NCBI GenBank assembly: GCA_036936605.1
Contig: JAUPFV010000001.1
Span: 349,567,081 to 349,631,080 of the forward strand
Length of the DNA: 64,000 nucleotides
Origin: Limnanthes douglasii subsp. nivea
Taxonomy: Eukaryota; Streptophyta; Magnoliopsida; Brassicales; Limnanthaceae
Direction of reading: 5' to 3'
A program made the translations under genes and the position numbers. This document shows, piece after piece, positions 10,000 to 21,983 of the stretch. The first letter of the stretch is position 1; each line of letters starts with the position of its first letter. Below the pieces are notes generated by a model, which was given only the letters and a program-made list of their open reading frames with translations, had not been told where the DNA came from and did not search any database.

Positions 10000-12902
10000 C
10001 ATAATGGTGATTATTGAACAATCTGATGTGGATTCAGAATACTTAGATCCTGATCTGGATCGGGGTCATGTGAATGTGGTAACTGAGAATAGTATAAGGG
10101 TTTCCAAGTTGTGTCAATTATTCGAATCGTTAACTATATTCAGAGGAGACACAATAAAAGATCCTTAAAGTTGTTCCATGAAAAGTCACGTGGTTAGTTT
10201 GACCACTCAATTGAAGGGAATGTGTATTCTCATCTATACTAGAATCCTACCCCTTCATAATTTTTTATAAGATAATTTAAGGAATATTACAGGTTCATAT
10301 AAAGATTTTGTGGTAATAGGGGAATCTATCAAGGGAACGAAAATCCGAACAAGATAGATGATCCAAGAGAGAATCCTAGTGCAGTGATCCTTATCAAAGA
10401 GGTTGAAGTATGTAGCTTAGTGGATGGGAAGGATGTCAGAATTGGGGCCAAATTGCTATCAAAATTGAAAGAAGAGTTATTGTCTTTCTTATATAAGAAT
10501 TTACATATGTTCGACTGGTGTAATGAAGATGTGACAAACGTACTAACTAGTATCATTAGTCATACGCTATATGTGTGATTTGATGTCGGTCCAATAATAC
10601 AAAAAAGAAGAGTTTTTTTTCTAAAAATAAATCTGAAGTTATTATTAAAGAGGTAGACAGACTAACAAATATGGGCATAATTGGGGATCTCTATATCCAT
10701 TATAGACCGCAAACTCGGTGCTCGTAAAAATAATAATGCTAAATGGAGAATGTGTATTGATTTCACATATCTTAATACGGCATGTCCCAAGGATCCTTTC
10801 CTTATTCTTGGGTAGATTAGTTGGTGGATTCCATCTCGCGAAAAAATTGTTATCTTTTATGGGTGTTTTACAATCAGATACAAATAGACGTGAATGATCA
10901 GGATCATACCACATTTATCACTAACGGGGGTTGTATTGTTACAAGGTAATATAATTCGGTTTATAAAATATTGGGGCCACTTACCAATGCTTAGTTAACA
11001 AAGAATTTTACATTCAGATTGGGAGAAATGTAGAAGTTTATATTGATTACATGATGGTAAATAGTATAAGAGAAAAGGATCATTTGCTTGGCATTAAATA
11101 AATTTTCTCTAATTCAGAAGCCATCAACTTAAAGCTAAATCCAAAGAAGTTCATTTTTTAAGTGCGGTCCAGAATTGTTTTGGGTTAATATCATAATGAA
11201 AAAGGGATTCAATATGACCCAACGCAATTAAATGCATTGCTAACTATGGACCCTCCCCGGTCCACAAAAGAAGTTCAAGTGTTAGCTAGAAGGCTGACAG
11301 CTTTGAATATTTTTATTTCAAGATCATCAGATAAATGTGTACCATTCTTCCAAGTGTTAAGAAATGTCAAGGAATTCGATTGGTATCCAAAATTTGATAA
11401 GGAGTTCCTTGAAATCAAGAGAAATTTATGTATATATGGCAGTATCTGATCATGATGTGTGTGCAGTATTAGTACGAAAGGTTGATAGTTACCCTTGCCC
11501 AATTTATTACTTTAGTACGAGTTTGTTAGATGCTGACAAAAAGATGCCTAAAATTGGAAAAAAATTGCTTTAGCCTTGGTGATAGGAGCAAAAAAAAGGC
11601 CTTATTTTCAAGCGCACTCCATCACAGTTTGAACTTCTTTTCCACTTAAAAGCATGTTGCAAAAACCGGATGTATCGGGTGGAATGACCAAGTGGTCTAT
11701 GGAATTGGGGGATTACAACATTGATTTTTCTCCTCGAACAACAATAAAGGCACAAGATGTGGCAGACTTCTTAATTGAATTCCATTCAGAAAAAACCTTA
11801 TGTAGAATCTTCTATCAATAATCTTGGAAAAGTTGGTTAATTAAGACAGATAGAGGATCTAGTATGATGGGTTTTGGCGCAGGAATTTGTTTATATTCCC
11901 CTTTTTGGAGAATCAATGTACCAAGTTGTACGTTTTGGTTTCAAGGAATCAAATAATAAAGCTGAGTACAAAATAGTAATAGCTGGTTTAAGGGTTGCTC
12001 AAATATGTGGTGCCAAAATAATCCAACGGATAAGTGATTTGCAGTTGCTCATAGATCAAGCACATGGACAGTCTGAAACAAAGAAATAACAATTGGTGAA
12101 GTACTTGCAAGTATTAAGTGAAGCTTCTACCTGTTTGAAATGTGTGAACTATGAGCATATGCAAAAAGATTAGAATTCAATGGCTAACTCTTTAGCCATT
12201 ATATCATATTCTGAGGCATATCCTTGGATTTTTATACAAGAATACCATTCCATAACAATGACCCTCGAAATGGAAGTTGAAACTTATAAAAAAATTAAAA
12301 TTATTTACGATAAACAGCCAAGACTTGAGGTATGAGATCCAAGAACTCATTACTAAATGAAACCTTCCCAAAAACCAAACCCTAACTAAGAAATTGAAGT
12401 TTAAAGCACACGGGTTTTTAATGTAGAAGGGCCCCTCTACAAGAAATCTTTTACCAAACCTCTATTGCATTGCCTCAGATCTAATGAGTCCAAAGTATTT
12501 CTATCTGAATTACATAATGGGGAAGGTTCTGCCCATTGTGGCTACAAAACTTTGACTAGAAGGGTTTTGCTAGTAGGATATTCTTGGACCTCTATCATGA
12601 CGGATGCTAAAGATCTAGTTAAAGATGTGATCCCTGTCAAATATTCATAAATGCAATACATGTACCAGCAGTTCCATATGGATTCAATTTTTAAAGCAGT
12701 GCCTAGAGGATGTGGAAATATTATCTTGGGAATTGATTATTTTCCAAAGTGGGTAGAGGCGGCGTCCTTCTCCAGAACTACTTTCAGAATAGTAATCAAG
12801 TTTATCTTTCCAACATATGTTGCAGGTTCGAAATTCCTAGGTGAATTACGATTGATAATCGCCCTTAATTTGACAATAAGGATATGGAAATTTTATGTAC
12901 AT
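10000..12902 (+). pseudogene. Tat pol remnant of element A (PR deleted; IN truncated)
   Basis: Segments in order: pre-protease phrases near 10010-10330 (D.DSEYLDPDLD, FESLTIFRGDT). The protease domain itself is missing, since the sequence passes directly to the RT lead-in at 10384 (EVEVCSLVDGKDVRIGAKL). RT is shifted and stop-ridden to about 11220. RNase H lies at about 11237-11570 (TKEVQVLARRLTALN.FISRSSDKC). The second, archaeal-type RNase H is at about 11870-12200 (GFKESNNKAEYKIVIAGLR, SDLQLLIDQAHG). Integrase covers about 12440-12902 (LHNGEGSAHCGYKTLTRRVLL). It ends just after the second catalytic region where element B's LTR begins. Confidence 0.75.
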
Positions 12903-13280
12903 TGATAAGTTCAGATTATCCAGTCACAACTCACTGTGTTATCCGGACAAGGGAAATTCGGACATAAACATACCAATGAACTATCAGGACAGGACAAAAG
13001 TAAAAAACATTTAAACACCTTTTGACTAAGCTATGTGCTAATCAGCTTAAAAAATTAATGGGTCCTTAAAACTTGACTCGGTTTCATAACTTGACCCGTA
13101 AGCCCATCGGTCCTTAATTAAGGGTATAAATACCTCAACCACTTTCATTAATGAAAGTAATGAACATTTAATACAACCAGGCTGCTCAAATCTCTCACTA
13201 CTTTATACCAAACACTTAATACTCAAAATACTTTGCAAACACTTTACAAAATTACCCCCAATCCAAAATAAATCAAACCA
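12903..13280 (+). mobile_element. 5' LTR of Tat element B
   Basis: Begins TGATAAGTTCAG and ends AATCAAACCA, three bases before the primer site. TATAAATA is at 13125-13132. It is clearly related, in reverse orientation, to 27182-27549: shared blocks include CTTTTGACTAAGCTA, GGTTTCATAA, CATTAATGA and TGAACATTTAATACAAC. No second B LTR was found downstream in this orientation. Confidence 0.85.
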
Positions 13281-13283
13281 AAT

Positions 13284-13301
13284 TGGCGACCACAGTGGGA
13301 G
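13284..13301 (+). other. Primer binding site of element B
   Basis: TGGCGACCACAGTGGGAG begins four bases after the LTR end and differs from element A's site at one position. It precedes the gag start at 13353. Confidence 0.8.
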
Positions 13302-13352
13302 AGCGACGGTGCTTGAATCTTGTATTCAAAACAAGTAGAAAAACATATTTGG

Positions 13353-15291
13353 ATGGATCTGAACGAGCAAGCAACTCTACCACCTGTTGTGGAGGTAGTT
13401 GGGGAAAACAAGGAATTCACCATTGAAGAGCGAGACAAGTTAAGAGCAGAAATAGAGGCGTTAAGAGCCATAAAACAAGCAGAAATATGTATAAAGGAGA
13501 AATCAAAGACGTTAGCCATCCATCATAATGTAAATCCTAGGAATAATGATCCATCTACAAAGGCTCATTTGAGTTCAAAGAAGACCCATGTTAGTTCAAA
13601 GAAGACTCATCGTTCCAAGGCGATTGAAAGTTCAGATTCTGAGTCCTCTAACAGCTCTTCGAACGAGGCTGAGCTTGAGGAGTCTTTATCATCGAGCAGT
13701 GACAAAGGGAGGTCTAGAAAGAAACAAAAACTAGTTAAAAAATATTCAAGAAAGAGAGATAGGCATGGGAGGCTTAAAAGGCATATGGGCAACGGGTCAT
13801 CTCACAGCCACAGTCACAGGCATGTGGATCAGTTTTTTATCAATGTTTTTTCTTTTTAGACCGAACCATGTATCTTTACAACACTTAATGAAGACATAAT
13901 CTTCAGTTTTAATAGGAATTGGAGGCAATCGCTATTGTTTGCCAATATACTATCCGGAAACTTACCCAAAAGGTTCGGCAGTTCCAAAATGGAAAAACAT
14001 GATGGGAATAAGGATCCGGAAAATCATCTGGAGCAGTTTAAGAACTTCATGATGAATTTTGATGATGATGATGATAAACTTCTGTGTAGAGCCTTCTACC
14101 AGACTTTTATGGGAAGTGATCTTAAGTGGTACAATAGTTTACCCAGGGGTGTATCAGAAACTTTGATACATTCTAGGTTGCCTTCTGAAGGAAATTTGTG
14201 GGAAGTAAGGAGGTGAAGGGCAATGGAGATACTATCATCCATTGTGTCCAAAATCCAAATGAGTCCTTAAAGGACTACATAAGTCGGTTCATAAATACCA
14301 AGAACGGGTTAGCAGATTGCTTCGTAAAGGTGGTAATTGTTTCTTTGAGACAAGGGCTGAACCCTGGGAATCTGGCTAATTCGGTGACTAGGAAAAAGGG
14401 CATGACTTGGGGTGGCTTGTTAAATCAGGTGGGGAAGTAGCTTAACATGGATGAAACCAAGAAAACCAGGGTGCACCGTCAGGTGAGGTCACCCCAGCAG
14501 CTCAAAACCAAAACCAGTTCGGGTATAAGGCTAAGGAGACCGGACAAGGGTCCAACAGGGCTAATCAGGCTCAATCCGACCAAAATCAATCTCAGAGTTA
14601 GTAGTCAAGGAGTAAAAGAGGTCCTTGGGTTCAACAGGAGTGGTTTGAAAAATTAAAAGAGAATGTGGCCACAATTTATGAAAAGACCAAGGATGAAGTC
14701 CATTTCCGGAAACCAGCAGCATTGCAGTCTTCCAAAGACAGTCAAAATACTTGTTTTTGCCAATATCACAAGGATATTGGCCATAACACCCAAGACTGCA
14801 TTGCTCTGAAGCAGGAAGTACATAATCTCATTGAAAGAGGTAATTTGTGGGTTTATGTCAAAAGAAGAGGTGGAAACAGGCCTGACAATGCTCCTCGAAC
14901 TGGGCCTACGAACAATGCTGGAATATTTGCTCCGGAGGGGCAAATGGTGATCCTTGAAATATTTGATGTTGATTCGGAGTACCTGGATCCTGATCCAACC
15001 CATAATAAAATAAGGGTCATAACAAAACAAACTAAGACGGTATCCGGACTCATTAGTTTCTTTGAGTCACTTACTATATTCAGAGGGGATACCATGACAA
15101 CGCCAACTCCTTCATCAAAGAAGAGTCATGTTCACTCTCTGGCTACTCAGTTCGAGAGAGGCATGTCTTCTTATCAGTCCCAGACCCCTTTTCCATTTAT
15201 AGTCTTTCATGAGGATGATTTAAGAAATATTGCTGGACCTCATGAGGATGTTGTGGTGATAGGAGCATCTATTGAGGGCAATGATATCAGA
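13353..15291 (+). pseudogene. Tat gag of element B
   Basis: I take ATG 13353 (MDLNEQATLPP) because it follows the primer site closely and opens a 168-codon frame. Domains: a charged helix (about residues 25-55), a serine-rich tract, then capsid (NHLEQFKNFMMNFDDDDD, DLKWYNSLPRGVSET, NPNESLKDYISRFINTKNG). A zinc knuckle lies near 14750-14810 (CFCQYHKDIGHNTQDC). Breaks: an in-frame stop at 13857-13859, a frameshift near 14190, stops at 14438-14440 and 14654-14656, and another frameshift near 14660. The capsid would coat the element's RNA. It is much better preserved than element A's gag. Confidence 0.85.
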
Positions 15292-15294
15292 TGA

Positions 15295-15573
15295 ACTCTG
15301 ATAAACACGGGAAATTCGGCAAACATAATCTTTTTAAGTTCTTACAAGCAGATGAAAAATCCGGCCGTTATTCAACTGTCAAACAGAACCATTGTGGGAT
15401 TCACAAGGAGATCTGCGGATGTAATCGGGGAATTTGAGGAAGAGGTGTTGTTGGGCAATGGGCCTTTTAAAAATCTGGTCAGAGTGTTATTCATTCTGGT
15501 AGACTGCCCACATGTTACAATGCAATCTTTGGGAGGTCCTGGCTCTCTAGAATGCATGTTGTGGCCTCAATAG
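15295..15573 (+). pseudogene. Tat aspartic protease of element B
   Basis: It continues gag's last frame across a TGA at 15292-15294. The active site reads TLINTGNSANIIFLSSY, where Tat proteases have L-I-D-T-G-S-S; the catalytic aspartate is asparagine and one serine is asparagine, so it cannot be active. Downstream: TIVGFTRRSADVIGEFEEE and NLVRVLFILVDCP. It ends at a TAG at 15571-15573, and RT continues in another frame. Confidence 0.8.
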
Positions 15574-15639
15574 TCCATCAGTGTTTGAATTATGCGGTTC
15601 AAAGACCGTAAGGTGTTGTCCGAAGTAGTCAGAAGATAG

Positions 15640-17270
15640 CAAGGGAGTGATATGCAACTGCACTTTCTCCTAAAACTTTGGGAGCAGTTTGAATCAATGA
15701 AGATTAGCAGTTACTGGGGCCTTCTGAGGGGGAGGGTGAGATTGATGACCCCAGAGAGGCCCCTAGTGTTATAATACCGGTGCAAGAAGTTGAAACCCAT
15801 CCCTTGGGAGAGGGTAGAAGTATTAAGGTTGGATCTAAGATGGCGCTAGAGTTAAAGAAGAAATTGTTATCCTTTTTGTTAGACAATCCACATGTTTTTG
15901 CTTGGTGCAATGGTGATGTAACCGGAGCGACTTCAAGCATTATCTCTCACAAACTATCGATTCGGAGTGATGTTACACCTGCTGTGCAGAATCAGAGGGC
16001 TTTCTCTAAAGAAAAAGTTGATGTAATAGTGCAAGAAGTTGATCAGCTTACCAAGATGGGGCACACAAAGAAGTGCCGGTATCCTTTATGGACTGCCAAT
16101 CCAGTGTTGGTCAAGAAAAAGAACGGGAAATGGCGTATGTGTATTTATTTTAGTGACCTCAACAGGGCTTGCCCAAAAGATATTATTCCGGTCCCCCGGA
16201 TAAACCAGTTGGTGGACTTAACGTCTGGTAACAAGTTGTTGTACTTCATGGATGCCTTCTCTGGCTATAACCAGATTCAGGTGGATCCGAAGGACCAAGA
16301 TCATACTACGTTTGTTACAGACAGGGGTCTCCATTGTTCTAAGGTGGTGCCTTTTGGGTTGAAGAATGTTTACCAGAGGCTTGTAAACAAAACATTTGCT
16401 AATCAGATTAGCAGGATTATGGAGGTGTACATAGATGAGATGATGATTAAAAGCTTAGAGGATTATTTTCATATAATCTACCTTCGAGAAACTTTTGCCA
16501 ATCTTACAATGGTCAATTTGAAACTGAATCCAGAAAAGTGTGTCTTTGGGGTTTGATCCGGAAACATTTTGGGGTATGTAATAAATGAGAAAGAGATAGA
16601 GCCTAATCTGGATAAGTTGAATTCCCTATTAGAAATGGATCCTCCCCGGAATATTAAAGAAGTCCAGAGGCGTACTAGAAGGTTGGCTGCCTTGAATCGT
16701 TTTATTTCAAGATCTTCAGATAAGTGTGCTTCGTTTTTCCAAACCTTGAAGAGTGCTAAAGACTTTAATTGGTATCCACAATGCAGCCAAGCTTTTGATG
16801 AGATAAAGAAACACTTGTCCTCACCAAAGACCCTTTTCAAGCCCATACAAAGAGAAACACTGTATGTATACTTGGTTGTGTCAGAATGCGCTATAAGTGC
16901 AGTATTGGTAAGAGAGGTGGACAATTACCCTCGTCCGGTGTACTATATTAGTAAAAGCTTGATTGATGTTGAGAAGAGGTACCTGAAGCTTGAAAAGCTG
17001 GTACTAGCCTTAGTGATTGCTGCATAAAAAATGAGGTCGTATTTTCAATCTCATTCCATCGTTCTCTGAACGTTATTTCCATTGAAGAATGTTCTTCATA
17101 AAGCAGACATATCAAGCAGTATGACCAATTGGTCAGTAGAGTTGGGTGATTATGACATTGATTTCTCCCCAAGAACTGCTATCAAGGCTCAATCTGTTGT
17201 TGATTTCCTGGTAGAATTCCATCCGGATAGGAGTTCTAAACAAGTTTCTGAAAGGAAAACCAAAAAATAA
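15640..17270 (+). pseudogene. Tat reverse transcriptase and RNase H of element B
   Basis: The main frame opens by 15780 and runs to the second RNase H with few breaks (stops at 16554-16556, 17025-17027, 17268-17270). RT motifs: NPVLVKKKNGKWRMCIYFSD, LNRACPKD, FMDAFSGYNQIQVDP (first aspartate kept), DHTTFVTDRGLHC, and the catalytic box as VYIDEMM instead of YIDDM. The second aspartate of the YxDD pair is glutamate, which should inactivate the enzyme. RNase H follows from 16569: ALNRFISRSSDKC, FNWYPQCSQAFDEIK, SAVLVREVDNYPRPVYYISK. Confidence 0.85.
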
Positions 17271-17747
17271 TGGGTAGTCTGAAATGATGGTGGATCAAGC
17301 ACAATGGATTATGGAGCTGGAATTTGCCTAACCTCTCCGTATGGTGATAAAATGTACGAGGCTATATGCTTTGGATTCAGAGCCTTTAACAATGAGTCTG
17401 AATATGAAGCAGTTATAGCTCGTCTTAAATTAACTTTCCTATGTGGGGCTAAAAGAGTTAGGTTGATGAGTGATTCCCAGCTTCTTATCCACCACGCTGA
17501 AGATCAATTTGAGGCCAAGAAGGACCAACTGATCAAATACTTACTCATCCTTAAAGAGGTGGCAACCAATTTCAAAAGTGTTTGTTATGAGCATATTCCT
17601 AGATTAGAAAATACGATGGCAGATTCCTTGGCAACCATAGCATATTCTGATTCCTACCCTTGGATTCATGTAGAAGAATTCCCATCCATACAGTCAAGCC
17701 AGAACAAAGAAGAGGAGGAAAGCTTCAGTATGCAAGTAGTTCGGTGA
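17271..17747 (+). pseudogene. Second (archaeal-type) RNase H of Tat element B
   Basis: Reads NDGGSSTMDYGAGICLTSPY, CFGFRAFNNESEYEAVIARL, LMSDSQLLIHHAEDQFEAKK and HIPRLENTMADSLATIAYSD. The order after the first RNase H and before integrase, and the phrases SNNEAEYEA-like and SDSQLL, fit the additional RNase H that marks Tat-lineage gypsy elements. The conserved acidic positions (NDGG, ESEYE, SDSQ) look retained. One stop lies just upstream (TGA near 17283) and one at the end (17745-17747). Confidence 0.8.
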
Positions 17748-17749
17748 AG

Positions 17750-18951
17750 AGATTGAAGATTTCCCCTTCTTCAATACATTTCTGATGGGTTTTTGCCTCC
17801 GGATAAAGCTATAGCCAGAAAAAATCAAACACATGGCTCGTGGATTTTTTAACATAAGGGAAGTGCTCAATAAAATATCTTTCAGTAGACCTTTCCTACG
17901 TCGTTTGGGGGCACGATGGTGAAGGGTCAGCTCATTGTGGCTACAGGTCACTAACCCGGAGAGTGTTGTTGGTTGGGTACTATTGGCCATCCATAATAGA
18001 AAATGCTAAAGAATTGGTGAAGAAGTGTGATCCATGTCAAAGGTATGGCAACGAAATTCATGTACTAGTAGTATCTATGGAGTCGATTTCTGGGCCAGTA
18101 CCGTTTTCTCGTTGGGGATTAGATTTAGTTGGGCATCTGCCAATGATGTCCGGATGGTGTAGGACTACTATAGTTGCTATTGTTACTTCTCAAAATGAAT
18201 AGAGGCATCTCCTTTGGCAGGAACCACTTCAAAAGGTTTCATAAAATTCATTTTATCCAATATTTGTTGCAGATTTAGGATTCCTCAGAAGATTACCACA
18301 AATAACGGGCCCCAGTTTGATAACAAGGATATAGAGAATTTTTGTGCCTTTGGAGGCATTCAACACTGTTTCTCTTCTCCCTTTCATCCACAAGCAAGCA
18401 GACAAGTTGAATTTGCAACATGACTATTCTGTCCGGATTAAAAAAGAACCTAGAGGGGGCAGCAGGGAGTGGCCAAGCTATCTGCAAGAAGTATTGTGGG
18501 CATATCAAACTACTCCTCGACTGTTACACAAGAATCTCCTTTTGCTTTGGTGTATGGGATGGATGCCATTACCCTCATTGAAGTTACCCTACCATCATAC
18601 AGGGTTCATAACTATTCCGAACAGGCTAATGAGATAGCAAGTAGGAATCAGTTGGACTTAATAGAAGATAGAAGGGTTAAAGCTCACTTGAGAACATCCC
18701 ACTACCAAGGTTTGATGAGGAGCAGGTTTGCTTCCAAGTCCAAGAGAAGAGATTTTCAACTGGGAGATAAAGTTTTGAGGAAAGTTTTCCTACACACCAA
18801 GAAGAAGCCGTTCGGTAAGCTGGCTCTAAACTGGGAAGGCCCCTATGAGGTCTCCGAAAAGCTTAAGCCTGGGACATATAGGCTTTAGAACAAAGAAGAG
18901 AGGGTTTTGAAGCACCCATGGGATATTGAACATCTCAGGTTATATCTAAAA
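17750..18951 (+). pseudogene. Tat integrase of element B
   Basis: The zinc-binding region holds DGEGSAHCGYRSLTRRVLL and CDPCQRYGN (about 17920-18050). The core has FSRWGLDLVG (first aspartate kept), ITTNNGPQFDNKD (second catalytic aspartate replaced by asparagine) and SSPFHPQASRQVEFAT (glutamate kept). The C-terminal part, in a shifted frame, reads VTQESPFALVYGMDAIT, RDFQLGDKVLRKVF and LNWEGPYEVSEKLKPGTYRL, ending LRLYLK at about 18951. Frameshifts near 17750, 18200 and 18420 break it. Confidence 0.85.
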
Positions 18952-19419
18952 TAAAAGTTGCGTAAATATTTACTTGTTAGATATCAAAGTAAATATTAGG
19001 GGGCATACTCTTTTTCAACCTGGTGGCGCGGGGAGGTTTTAATGAGGTGTCCAGTTTTTTCATTCAATAAAATGTGATGCCTTCTTAAAACATCCGGTGT
19101 AGTTTAATTACAATTCAATTCAAGTATAAATCACTGGTTCAACACTTTGGATCTTTGGTAGATCGGATAAACCTGGTTGAGTGATGACCATTAAACACAT
19201 GTCATCATAGATATTAAACACTCTCACTATAATACTTCTGAAATAGGTGGGGCTATTTAAACATTATCCATTAAAATTAAAGGGAAAGAAAGTGTTAAAC
19301 AAAGAAAGATTTGGTAAATAGACCTATCCGGACTCTAACCGAACGATGTTACAAAATCTGCCTTGGCCATCCAAGGACTTTAATCGTTCACAAAAATAAG
19401 AAAAAAAAATGTTTAAACC
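18952..19419 (+). other. Non-coding spacer between pol and aORF of element B
   Basis: No gene. It contains the block GTAAATATTAGGGGGCATAC (about 18986-19005), which recurs after pol of element C and near 21885. 'GGTTTTAATGAGGTGTCC' follows. A perfect hairpin CCTTGG-CCAT-CCAAGG lies at 19361-19376, between the converging pol and aORF 3' ends. Confidence 0.7.
19361..19376. other. Hairpin in convergent 3' region of element B
   Basis: CCTTGGCCATCCAAGG: six-base-pair stem, four-base loop, about 45 bp beyond the aORF stop. Equivalent hairpins occur in element C (31017-31032, 31094-31109) and A (22633-22755). Confidence 0.7.
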
Positions 19420-21845
19420 TTAGGGCTTGTTCCCTTCGGATTTTCCTTCGTCACCTCCTTTCTTGGGACTTTTGAGTTCGGCACTCGAACTCTCACCAAT
19501 TCCTTCATCTTCATCAGTGGTGGAATCTATTCCACTGGTATAATTGTACTTGTCACCAATAGCCATAATATGAAGTGGGATGTCGTCATAGTCTACAAAT
19601 TTCCATAAGGGACCAAGGGTCCTCTTCGGAAAAGTTTCATGGAAGAGCAGTACCATGTCAGACTTAACCTCAGCATATCTTGTCTCTAAGGAGTCTATCA
19701 CCTCGTTGGTATATTTATCAATGCTTGCCTGAATAGTTTGTTCATGCTGCTTCACCAAGTCCTCTTTCTCCTTGGCCATCTTAGACACAATACTTTCGAG
19801 GGAAGTCTTCTCATCGGACAAGGCTTGAATGACACCATCTTTGGTCTTCAGGTCCTCCCTTGATGTTGTGAGATCCTTTTCCAAACCGGAGCACATATTT
19901 TGGAGCTCAGTACTGGCAGTCTCCGAAGTGGCCAACTTGGTTGATAGATCTTCATTGTCTTTCCTTAGAGCTTCCATCTCTTTCTTCAGTTCTTCTATAC
20001 GTTGATTGGCATTGAGAAAATTGGTTGACATAGACTATTTCTCCATAGTGAGGGTATTGATGAGTGTGGTCTGGCTTTTCACTTGTTTCTCCAGGTCAAG
20101 TACTGGTTGGATATGACCAAGAAGGAAATGGGCCACAACATCTTGTTCTCCGGAAACGGAGAAAGACTTACCATTATAGGTCACCATGTTAGCAGAGCTC
20201 GAAGGGCGGAAGGGACCTGCAAAATCATCCTTCTCAGAGTCATTGAAGTATAAATCAATGTCTTGAAAGGCACTAATGTCCACTCCTTCAATCCCTCCCC
20301 TAGTACCCTCTCTGGATTGAAGATATGTTGGGATCGTCTCTTGTAGAGTGGGATCGACAGGGGCTACTGGAAGTGGAAGCTACGAAGGACGAAGAATTAT
20401 TTCTTCTCCTAAGATGACCTTTTTCTTTTTAGCAACCTTTTCGGCACTGCTTGTTCTTCTCTTCCGGTCCTTTTTGGGAGGCTTTGGTGGGTTTTGTGAT
20501 TCTCCTGCCTCCCTAACAATCTCAGCCTCTACTACTTTAAGCAAGGCAACATCGATTCCCCCTGGGTTCCCCGAACGAGTCCCCTCTGTGGCAGCTTGGA
20601 TCGGCTCTACTGCAGCTTTCTTCTTCTTCCCTATCATCTTGCTGGGAGCTTTGGCCCTGCAAAGTAAGGCCAATTTACCATCTTTGGCCTTCATTTGCTT
20701 GAGAATCTCACCAGGTGGAGGTGGCGTAGTTAGCTCTTCCCATGTGAGGTCCCTCCAACCTGTGGTGTTCCACAGATGGGACCTCACAAGATTGCCTGAG
20801 GTGAAGCAATTGTGAAAGGAATTCCCTCAATGCTTTGCAACCCATGCATTATGTTTGGAACATATTGTTTGCCCCTCCTTCAGGTGTTTGGTGAACTCCT
20901 TCGGTAGCACTGAAAAAGAAGTAACACATACATTAATAGAGGAATACTTATGAGTTAAAAAGAAGAACATGAAAAATAAAGATAAAAAACTTACGAGTAC
21001 TCTTCCATCTGCTAGTTAACATATTATGATTGGTGTTGTCCTTGATCTTTCTACCATTATCTCATGAGCCACTGATCAACAGGAATTGCATCCTCCAGTT
21101 CTTCTCAGACTCTAGTAAATCATCTACCACCTTGAAATTGTTCCCCATATTATGATGGTAGAATGGAACGTGGTGATTCTTGCATAGACTTGCCACAGCG
21201 GAAAATTTCTCCTTTGGGAGAGGGATTTTGGACAACCTTGATGCCATTATGCAAGCAAGGAAAGAATACCAGGCGTTTGTGCTTAGTTGGCTTGGGTAGA
21301 GCTTTACCAGGTGGACATACCTGAAAATTTCTAGGTCTAATGGGAGCCGAAGTCCCCAATTTAGCACCTCAGTGAAGATGACCACCTCATTGAGTTTACA
21401 GTCCATCAGAGTCTCCGGAGTGATAGGTATCCTTACCATCACTGACTCTAGGATCTCTCATTTCATCCGGATCTGGCCCAACTCAGTAGTATGAGTGTAG
21501 ACATAGTTAATGTTTTGAAGAGCTAGCAGATATTTAACAGTGACATTTTTGAAGCAAGGGCCTACCTTGCCCTATAGGCACTCTGGAAGATCCGGATGGA
21601 TAAAGCAGACCTTGACTTTTCCTTTACCCTTCCTGTCAGAAGCAGCATCCCCAGTTTGACCTGATGCTTCAGTTTCGAAGGGAGTCCCTTCAAGACTGTC
21701 TTCCATTACTTCTTACATCACTGTGGAAGGTTTATCAATTTCCTTGGATAGGGGGATCAGCTTCTGGCACCAAAGGTTGTTCGGATGAATGAGCACCTGT
21801 TGTTTCTGAAGGCCTAGTGTCCGGTTGAGGTTGGGATCCATACTA
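19420..21845 (-). pseudogene. Antisense ORF (aORF) of element B, N-terminus missing
   Basis: It runs opposite to gag-pol. From 21845: a proline/serine linker with a stop, then a domain resembling the Pfam family 'putative gypsy type transposon' (Transposase_28) at 21442-21062 (TPETLMDCKLNEVVIFTEVL, PSQLSTNAWYSFLACIMASR, NMGNNFKVVDDLLESEKNW). An 85-nt intron (20994-20910) follows, then exon 2: LPKEF, NLVRSHLWNTTGWRDLTWEE, a lysine-rich stretch, SEKDDFAGPFRPSS, and a long coiled coil (19420-20031, 203 codons). Function unknown. Compared with element C it lacks about 200 N-terminal codons. Stops near 21750, 21061 and 20037 and in-frame disruptions mark decay. Confidence 0.75.
20910..20994 (-). 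other. Intron in aORF of element B
   Basis: On the minus strand the donor is AGTACTC/GTAAGTTTT and the acceptor TTCTTTTTCAG/TGCTACCGAAG; length 85 nt, AT-rich, phase 1. Homology with the other aORFs stops at the donor and resumes at the acceptor (C: AGCACAG / TGCTGCCGAAG). Aligned introns lie in elements A and C. Confidence 0.75.
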
Positions 21846-21983
21846 GTAAATATGCATTGTAAATATTTACCTTGTTTTTTTAATGTAAATATTTGGGGGC
21901 ATATGTTTTCCTACCCTAGTGGTTCGCGGAGTTTTTAACGAGGTATCTGAATCATTATTAATATATATTTTTTCCATTAAAAT
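21846..21983 (+). other. Junction between element B's aORF and element A's post-pol spacer
   Basis: Element B's aORF loses similarity to its relatives near 21845. From about 21880 the sequence reads GTAAATATTTGGGGGCATAT, then 'GGAGTTTTTAACGAGGTATC', which is the block that normally follows pol. I read this as the start of element A's 3' half; the deletion joint lies in about 21845-21880. No LTR of B is present here. Confidence 0.55.

Noticed and set aside
15780..18951. Endogenous pararetrovirus (caulimovirus-like) origin
   Set aside because: Integrase, LTR, LTR-adjacent primer site and the second RNase H are present, and no movement protein or viral coat motif was seen; a Tat retrotransposon explains everything.
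20348..20815. 155-codon plus-strand ORF within element B's 3' region
   Set aside because: Antisense shadow of the aORF exon 2, which has clear homologues in elements A and C on the coding strand.
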